Origin: Erigeron canadensis
Lineage: Eukaryota > Streptophyta > Magnoliopsida > Asterales > Asteraceae
Direction: 5' to 3'
Assembly (NCBI RefSeq): GCF_010389155.1
Contig: NC_057761.1
Location: forward strand, 2,854,501-2,918,500
Length of the DNA: 64,000 nt
Shown here: piece by piece, positions 56,209-64,000 of the stretch
How positions within the stretch are numbered: the stretch's first letter is position 1
Layout of the letters: every line of letters begins with the position of its first letter
Notes under the pieces: generated by a model
The model's database searches: none
What the model saw: only the letters and a program-made list of their open reading frames with translations
What the model was told of the DNA's origin: nothing
Position numbers and translations under genes: made by a program

Positions 56209-59200
56209 TGGCAATCATATGAGAACCAACTTAAAATGAGAACAAATGAGAACACTTAAAAACTACATTTCGATGCAATAAAAGTCCATAAAACTGATAT
56301 AGAGCTTAACTAATTATCATTATTTAAGTGTTTAACAACACATTGATCCGTCAAACTCGAAAAAATCACGTTTTTTGTTGGATGCATCATTTTGATAAGT
56401 ATGCATCCAAGAAGGATGCACAAAACAAAAAACGTGATTTTTTCGTTTTTGACGGATCAATGTGTTGTTAAACACTTAAATAATGATAATTAGTTAAGCA
56501 CTATGTTAGTTTTATGGACTTTTAATGCATCAAAATGATGTTTTTAAGTGTCCTCACCGTTCTTATTTTAAAAGTGTTCTCACTGGAATGTTACCTTATA
56601 TATATATGTATGTATGTATATATATGTATGTATTGGTTGTTTTAGTTGGAACTTGGAAAAAGAAGAAAATTGTTCCATAAGTATTATTTCCTTTCCTAAT
56701 GTGGCTGGAGAATTCTCAATCTCGAATCGGACTCTTTCACTTTTATTATCAACATTGGATTATGGTGCTGTATGTAGTCAACATATTTTTTTAAATGTAA
56801 GTACTTAGAGAAATTGAGTTAGTTCATTTATTTGTATAAAACACCTTGGATCGGACGATCTGTACAGAAAAGGAAGAGAAATTTGTTTAATTCCTCTAGT
56901 CCGGAACTGTTTACCTCCGTCTTCGGGTTGTAGAATGTAATAATGAATGACATGGGTTTCCATGTTATCCTTATTTTTGAAATTATGGCTTTACTTCTGA
57001 ATGACATAGGTTTTACCACGAAAGAAAAAGTGAAAAGAGAGCAATTCAAGTGTCAGTTAAGTAGTATCTAGGTATTTTGTCATAGTTTTATCTGCATAAC
57101 AATGTTTTATCTTGTTTAAGACTCAAGCGACACCCATTTCTAGGGAAGAAGTAACAATCTGTGCTTTCGAGTAATAAAAACTAGCAGACAATAAGCATTA
57201 CCAATGATTAGATATGAGCATCTGGATGATGTTGTTGGTAACAAAATCTTTGGCAAGTGTCGTAGTTCTCTTATGAAATATCTTTGGTGCTTATATTTTT
57301 AATTGCTTGTCAAATGTATTGGCCTTTTGGGCTATGATCATTATATATTTATTTACATGTCTGTGTGAAAATCATTATCTGCAACTCATCATCTTATCTA
57401 TACACAGAGGGATGATATTGGAGTTGGTGGTTCCTGGTCTGAGTTTCTGGAATACGTTGTTAATTCACTAAAGTTTGGGGATGTGAAGCTTGTTTTGGAG
57501 GGGCAATCCAATTCAGATGGTAATTATTTGTCAAGACTTCTTTCCCATAGTAATGTTGATATATTTTGTATAAATGTTCTGAGGTTTATTTAGATGGCAT
57601 TGCATTCACTATCAACGGTCGTGTGTCTTTGTTAAGTTGTTTCCAGGAGTGCTTTTCTGAATGACATATATAGTCTTTACTGTCATGAGAATTGGGATAT
57701 ATGGTTGGATGTGTCCCCTTTTGTGTAGCTCTTGTGATTGTCATGGGATATTGGCGGTCCTAGGTTTCTATTATCTAAGTTGATGCAACATTATTCCTGT
57801 TCTTTTGTATTTTAGGTCTTATGAAAGCTTCTTATTTGCAACCAATCTGTTGCTAAAAACTGTGTAGTCGTTTTGAAAATATGTCATTCTTGAATTTAAC
57901 TTTCATGCACCAAAAAAATTGTTACAAGCCTCAAGAGTTAGATAAACGTAGTCCGTGCAATTTGGAATTGATTAGTATGACATCATGGTTCATGTGGTTC
58001 TCTGATGATTATTGAGCTTTTAAAGGTCAAAGTTGTTATGTTCTTAATATATGTTTAATTTTTAGGACCTAAATCTGCTAAACTGATTGCCCAGAAGTTG
58101 AAAGGAATGCCCAGAATATCTGTTTCTCTGCTTAGGCTCGTTGGCACTGCTGCAAACGAGGTGATGTCAAGGCTTTCTCTTGATATGTACAAAGCGTACA
58201 AAAGCAATCAAATGTTGCTACTGCAAGGTGATTTGATTAATTGTTGTTCACTTTCATATACTAAATTTCATGCTTCCTAAGAGATTCTATCTTCAAAATG
58301 TCAGTAAAGTGTTATTCTCCACATCCTATTTATTGAGAGTATCATAATCGATGCAAATCTAAGATCAAAAACAGATTTAAATATTGTAGCTTGTACCATT
58401 TCCTTAAAAGGGGTGAACAAGATTCTACCTTAGCAAACATGTGCAGCCACCTGTGTATCCCAGTGATGCTTCAAAGTGAATTCAGTATGAAATGCTAAGA
58501 AAAAAAATACCAAGGCACTGTAAACTTTTGTTTATTTTTTTTAACACAGTTACCCATTTTGTTGCATAATCATAATTTGCAAGTTCTTTATTGGCCACCT
58601 GTTATATATGTTTTTGTTTTCCTATCCGCTGTAGTGACAGTGAACTGAATATTGTTTCACACTGTGTTTTGTCCGTAGAGAAAGAGGGCCGTAACCAGTT
58701 GACCAAAATGCTTTCTGCTGAAAAGGTAAGCTCTTTTTCTTTCCTCATTGTGTTTAGTAGTTTTTTTTGCTTCTCCTGTTCATTTGATATTTTGATGGCA
58801 GTACCTCCCAAATACAATGGTACTGAAGTTGAATATTTTAAAAGACGTCAGATGGATGTTAATCATGTAATTTAGAATGAAGATATTGTTGAATTAAATG
58901 GAAGTCAGATGGATGTTAATCATGTAATTTAGAATGAAGATATTGTTGAATTAAATGGAAGTCACGCCTGATGGGGCACACACTAATTATGCACATAACT
59001 ATGTTGCTACGTATATGAAATGTTAAATGTTGGGTTTTGAAGTCCTTTTGGGCTAGTTGACCTTAGGGCCTGTTTTTGTTTTGTTTAGTTAACCCATTCG
59101 GGTTTACTTGTGCATTACTCCAAGAAACCCTAATCTGTTATCTATATATATTCAGGTCTTGTAATTGTTGTATTGAGCTAATAAAAAACCCTAGTTGCAG

Positions 59201-62200
59201 CCATGTGTGAGATACCACGTTAATTCTCGTGTTCTTTATTTATTTTTCTGTTTTGCTTCCGCTGTGCAACCTGTTCCTAACAGTAAATGGAACGAAGTTT
59301 GGAAAATTTCTCAGTTGTGTTAAAATGAAAAATGTTTCACATCACTACTTGGGCTACTCTCACGGTCCCACTAGCTAACAAGATGCTAACGACTCAATTT
59401 ACTAGGATCACAAAGACCACTTATTAAATACTAAATTACACGTGCAGAACAAACTAAACCAAGACAAAACAGGTTGTCCACATCAGCTGCCAACTTGTTC
59501 CATATAATCTAAAATGTAAGCATATGATATTTAAATTTAATACCCTTTTATCATTTTCATCCAGCCCCATAATTCTGTTAAAGCTTAAGCAATTGAGTTC
59601 CAACTAAATTCTTTTTCAACCCATCTGCCACCTGATTTGCAGAGTCAAGACACTTTAAATCTACCTCACCCTTCATTTTTATCATGTGAGACTTGTTTGG
59701 ATTCAGGATAAACCAACTGAACAGACATACTACAAATGCATCACCAGCATATAACTTTACTGTTTTATCAGGTGGGACTGCTGTGCAGGCTTGCACACAA
59801 CCTGCTCAAACTTGCACAACATATCACACGCATACCGAACCTGATGCAACACAATTCCATCATCTGCTAAATTTACTTCCAAATCAAGGAAACACTCCCA
59901 ACACGTCTATATCAAACTGGAAAGACATATGTTTCTTCAAAAAGTCAAACTCCTCATTAATGCCACCTAAAAATATCAAATCACTATAGAAGTGGAGAAA
60001 CTACCTGCTGTTTACCCAAGATTCTGACCTCTGCTGTGTTGAAAGTAAATACCATAACATCCATGTTGGAAAGTGATGTTCGTGGTTACTGCATTGTAAT
60101 CTGCACATCCGAGTCTCTGAGTTCAAGTTCTTTTTTTTTTACCCTTTATTTGTTAGTTATTAGTGGGTCAGTTAGTAGTTAGTGATTTCTTGGGTTTTAG
60201 CTGTTTTCTGCTGTATCTAAACAGCTTTGTTTCAGTCAGTTTATTAATCAGAAAATAGATCAGAAAGACAGAAACTTAGAGAGAAATCCTTGTGTGTTGA
60301 TGGGTTTGTGTATATCTGATTCAACAAGCGGTATCAGAGCTGGAGAGCTCAACCAGTGATGCCGGAACCCTACAAGGGGTGGCTTGGTGCTGCTGCTGCC
60401 TCTTCCAAAAGAAGTGGTGACCGGAAGGGGAAGAAGTGAAAGGCGACAAGGAGATCCTAGGGATCTGCGGAGAAAAATATGGAAGACAAACCCTTAACCT
60501 GACTTCGTTTGGTGATCTTACGTGACTGGTCGAGGAGGAGCGCAGCCGTGAGGACCATTCAGAATGGTGGCGGTAGTGGGTTGTAGTGTTCAGCCGACAG
60601 GGGTTTTATTAACCAGAAACAAAGGTGGCAGGTGAGAAGATTTCTACCACAAGTAAACTCCTATTAGTGTGTTTTAGGGTGTATGCGGGATAAATACCAA
60701 TTCGACAATTGGTATGAGGTAGGCAATTGTTGGAACTCAAATTTTGTTTGAAGATTGCTCCCTCCAAATGTGATTGTGTATCATAGTACTATTACTATCC
60801 CACTTCTGAGTTGAAGTCCGGACAATAATGAAATTCTATCACTGCGCGTGCGTCGGGATGGCTTGAATCTCGTGTGTCAGGGAGCTATCACCGTGTGTTG
60901 GGATAGTTTGGTAGGTTGACCGAAGGAAGGAAAACTCGTTCAAAGGCGGTGGTAAAAGAACTGACCAGATCTTGGTAATCCTTTGATTAAATTCGGTTGA
61001 CCGAGTTTCCTTGTTCGTGGATCACTTGAAGGATAGTTTGAGGGTCACTTGAAAGATTATTCGAAAACCACATTACTAAGAAGCGTGTCATGTAAGACAC
61101 AGTGAATAAGGAGCATGATTCAAGAGAGATTGAACCCAAGCTGTTTGGGTTTTAGTGAGATGAAGTTGGGGAAGATGCACATCAAGGAGTGTGAACCCAG
61201 ATTTGGAGTAGGTCAGGGTCGGGTGATCAAGTAGCCATGTCTTGACAAAGCTGTAACAGGTCTGGAATTGTTGAAGCATAAGAGAATGGGAGTGATGAAT
61301 TATGGTATTCAGAGGGAGTGTTGAAAGTAAAAACCGCTAACATCTATGTTGCAATTAATGTTAATGGTTAGTGTTTTGTATTCTGCACGTTAGTGGGTGA
61401 GTCAGTAGTTAGTGGTTTCCTGGTTTTCAGCTTTTTCCTGTTGTATTTGAACAGCTTTGTCTCAGTCAGTTTGATAATCAGAAATAAATTAGAAAGAGAA
61501 AATTCCTTGCGTGTTCAAGTGTTTGTGAGTTTTTCTGATTCAACAGATGTTAGCTTATAGCTGCTAAATTCTGGACATTATAGTTGTGTCAAGTGCTTGC
61601 AACGTATAAGTTGGATGTTATTGGACCTCTTTGACCTTTTAAGGACAGACAGGAGCCCTGTACATTGTCTTTCACATCCCTTTGGCTTATGGTTTTGTAC
61701 CATTTCTTCTCTTATTGCATCTATGTGCTCATCTCCAAGCTAATCCTGATATTTAAGATTCAAAATCAAGTTACAGATATAGCCGTTAAAAAAAAATCAA
61801 GTTACAGATGTGATAACTTTATATAGACAACTATTTTGTTTGGGAATATTTGCCTGCAAAACTTCTCTGAAGGTTTCTCTTCGGTTTCTTACACCTTTGT
61901 ATGCTTGCTTCAAATACATTTTATGCTTATTGTTAGATTTTCAGTAGCAGAATGTGTGAAACCTGTTAAATACCAAGGTCAATACATTAACATGTGAAGT
62001 TAAGAAGCAATTGTACATTTATACTTGTATCGATTCAAACTCATGCTGTATAGTATCTATTATGCTCGCTGATTGTAAAAACATTTTACTGTGTTCCGTA
62101 TGTTAAATGAATTAGTTATATAGAAGAGATTAGTTTATTTTCTGATCTGTGCGTATTTCATGTCATTTTTCAGGATAAGAGTGAACATGTTCAGAAACAA

Positions 62201-63275
62201 CTTGACGGTCTCTATTCGATTCGAAACAAGCCACAGAAGATAACTTCAGATACTTCATCGGCTACCTGCCTCAATGACATTTCAGGTGCCTGGCTATCCT
62301 TTCTGTTTATATGGGAAGCATGTTCCAGCAGTGTGACTTATTTGAAATGCTTGACTATATGCCTGGAAATGCCATTAAGACCCCTATTAAAGCGCAGCAT
62401 TATACCCTGTATTATCGAGTTCTTAGCCTAGAACTATTCACATGCAATCTCCAATGCTTTCTTATGATATTGGCAACTGTAAATTTGAAGCGATACACAC
62501 CATTTCACGTGAGCAAGAAAATGAGATATCATGCAATATATTGAGCTAAAGCACAATGGGGCTTATCTTTATATACTAATATTAATAATTTGGATTTATA
62601 CTAATGAAGGAAAACGTTATGGGCTTTTTTACCATGTAAGAAATCTTTACTTGCTTGTGTATTCATAGCTTTTGGTCTAATGGTATAATCAAAATTTTGA
62701 CGACTTTGATTGAGAGCCTAAGTCTAGTTTGAGACGTGTGTGCCTTCTTTATACTAAAGGAAAACCTATGTCAAGTGTAACTTGTGTACCAATTGCTGAC
62801 GTCATGACAATCACATATGTATATTCATTTTTCTCCACAGACAAACAAATCGATCAGAATCCAAGCCCGATGAAAGTGCCAAAGCGTGTGGTACCAGCAC
62901 ATCGCAGGTAAATAGTAATAGATTGTGAGATCAAGTAATACATTGTTTGGCAAGTTAGTTAAATTTATTACTGCACTTCTGCTCACGCTTTTGAGTTGCA
63001 TAAACAAAGATATTCATCTATCATATGCATATACTCTAGAAATCATACCTCCCACATCATATTTGTCAATCAACACTCATGGTGACAAAGATGATGTAGT
63101 TGATATGATTATGAGTGCACAATCTACATGTTAAAGTATTTAAAGAAAGTATGGTATGACTACTTTATATATATATAATATATATATATTGCATTATACA
63201 TTGACAAGTTCGATATTGTCAAAATGCAGATCAAAGGTAAGAGGGGCTTTTCTGCAAGATACAGAAGATGATTAG
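55318..63275 (+). CDS. PAXX-like (XRCC4/XLF-family) protein, 7 exons, 252 aa
   Basis: Exons are 55318-55530, 57408-57519, 58066-58227, 58679-58725, 62174-62285, 62841-62907 and 63230-63275. Every intron is GT-AG and the phases close on a TAG. The N-terminal half reads as a beta-rich head (HKFLFHVHLDD, LKIHVTDFFSNT, RDDIGVGGSWSEFLEYVV, DVKLVLEGQ) followed by helix-forming ISVSLLRLVGTAANEV and a charged, coiled-coil-like stretch. The C-terminus is basic then acidic (PKRVVPAHRRSKVRGAF, LQDTEDD). Order and size match PAXX, a small partner of XRCC4 and XLF in Ku-dependent end joining in the nucleus. The match is from memory and the similarity is low. Intron 1 holds three MITEs and intron 4 two LTR remnants. 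Confidence 0.75.
55618..55792. mobile_element. MITE 1 in intron 1 of the PAXX-like gene
   Basis: The TIRs start GGGAATATAAGGCTGTC and extend about 50 bp each (including CTAAGCTTAGGTG on both arms), so 175 bp folds as one hairpin with a short loop. Confidence 0.82.
55817..56169. mobile_element. MITE 2 in intron 1 of the PAXX-like gene
   Basis: TIRs start TTATTTTAGGGAC and continue through TTATTTTAGGGACCATTAGG to TTGTAACTTAC. The middle has several GTAAGTTAC/GTAACTTAC repeats and CCGGCGGGCC. Target duplication unclear because flanks are simple repeats. Confidence 0.82.
56206..56600. mobile_element. MITE 3 in intron 1 of the PAXX-like gene
   Basis: The arms share GAGAACACTT, AAAAGTCCATAAAACT, TAACTAATTATCATTATTT and GATCCGTCAAA in inverted order, so nearly the whole 390 bp folds on itself. 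It sits between two (TA)n runs. Confidence 0.82.
58849..58962. repeat. Perfect 57-bp tandem duplication in intron 4
   Basis: Two adjacent identical copies starting CAGATGGATGTTAATC and ending AATGGAAGT. They begin 124 bp after exon 4. Confidence 0.92.
59028..59282. mobile_element. Solo Copia-type LTR in intron 4
   Basis: 255 bp from TGTTGGGTTTTGAAG to CTGTTCCTAACA, with flanks TTAAA and GTAAA (four of five). It contains a TATA-like CTATATATATTC and AATAAAAAA. No internal region remains. Confidence 0.7.
60037..61545 (+). mobile_element. Small non-autonomous LTR element in intron 4
   Basis: LTR-like ends at 60037-60326 and 61319-61545 both start TGTTGAAAGTAAA and end CTGATTCAACA. A primer-binding site GCGGTATCAGAGCTGG follows the left LTR and AGAGGGAG precedes the right one. 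The left LTR has an extra segment of about 60 bp. The internal part (about 1 kb) has no recognisable protein. Target duplication is not clear. Confidence 0.75.
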
Positions 63276-64000
63276 ATTAAGACAGACATTGGATCGTAAT
63301 TTTTCAAATGTAAAGATTTGTCCAATTGGGCTATTTGGTATAGTCGGTGACTGACATGTAGTGTTCTCTTTTCTTTTTTTCTTTTTTTTTGTCTGTGTGT
63401 ATACTTGGCTTCTTAGTTTTATATTCAGAATATCATACGAGTATCTCCATATATGAGAGTAAGTGTGTCCCTGCATCGCTATGGGTTTAGTTATAGCACA
63501 TTTAGTAAGGCAAAAGGAAAAACCAAATTAAACTCAGAACTTGCAATCAGATGTTTTACTAGATTATAAACATACTATAATTTATATCAGAATGTACATG
63601 ATACATGGACAAACCTATCATCGAAAAGTACATGCATTTCCCTGTATTAAAACTGATGGCTAACCTCTTCTCAATCTTGATTATGGGCTACTCATTCTGA
63701 TCCTTTCTCTAAATTCTGTGCAAAATGAAATACTAAGGATGAGTAATGGTTAAGCTGATACTGATTACAACGCATATTTTGACTATCTGTGTTAGTATTG
63801 GTCTGTTTGGGTTATATTATTTTGATATAGCTCTAGAAATAACAACCAAAGAAAACAAAAAAAAATCTATTTCAGTCATTCCCCACCTATAATATATATT
63901 TGGGTCTAGTAATCCTGCTTGATATTCCTTTTGCCATCTACAATATGGCTTGTCTTACTACTTGGGACTCTCAAGCTTCTATGAAAAACCGCATATTATA
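63276..64000. other. 3' flank of the PAXX-like gene
   Basis: Expected 3' UTR and flanking DNA. AT-rich, no further gene recognised. Confidence 0.45.

Noticed and set aside
56614..56808. 64-codon ORF in intron 1 of the PAXX-like gene as an extra exon
   Set aside because: Exon 1 joins in phase to the exon at 57408 to give LNDMRDDIGVGG; including this piece would break the head domain.
58591..58875. ORF reading through exon 4
   Set aside because: The real exon is 58679-58725, bounded by AG and GT; the rest is intron.
1..64000. CRISPR arrays, bacterial operons, rRNA genes
   Set aside because: None seen; all repeats are explained by plant mobile elements or simple repeats.

Overview
The window looks like plant nuclear DNA, probably from a eudicot. 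Genes have short exons with GT-AG introns, intergenic DNA is AT-rich, and TA-rich MITEs, Mutator-like, Harbinger, Helitron, Copia and Athila-type Gypsy elements are all present. An Asteraceae origin is only a hunch. Most of the window is transposable-element sequence. I support two host genes whose exon phases close exactly, one F-box pseudogene and one receptor-kinase fragment. LEFT PART (1-17.7 kb): a fold-back Mutator-like element with a perfect 9-bp target duplication (922-2367), a frameshifted F-box gene on the minus strand (2574-3725), a Helitron-like remnant, a PERK-type kinase fragment, and a five-exon minus-strand gene (7048-15599) for a plastid-type TraB-like protein of 462 residues. 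Two more long-TIR Mutator-like elements sit in introns of that gene. Upstream of it are two nested Helitron-like elements. CENTRE (17.7-51.8 kb): one nested block. An old minus-strand Copia element (Copia-A, LTRs 17699-18158 and 51369-51820) was hit in its reverse transcriptase/RNase H region by a Harbinger element (18902-20807) and in gag by a minus-strand Athila-like Gypsy element (23948-50163). The Athila element in turn received a plus-strand Copia-B (28432-39549) in its env-like ORF and a solo LTR of a related Gypsy family (44874-46733) in its protease/pol junction. All are broken by stops, frameshifts or insertions, but boundaries and most target duplications are visible. The Athila element carries a CpG-rich near-palindrome (core TGCGTCGCA) repeated only in non-coding places, and three copies of a GAGGACA plus G-tract block that resembles its polypurine tract. 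Together these suggest an internal copy of the PPT/U3 promoter module upstream of a spliced env-like ORF. RIGHT PART (51.8-64 kb): a 105-bp hairpin, a second Harbinger element with a decayed transposase lacking its first catalytic Asp (52945-54855), a tRNA-derived SINE, and a seven-exon plus-strand gene (55318-63275, 252 aa). That protein resembles PAXX, the XRCC4/XLF paralogue of non-homologous end joining. Its first intron holds three adjacent MITE hairpins; its fourth holds a solo Copia-type LTR and a small non-autonomous LTR element. All assignments come from reading the sequence; no database search was possible.
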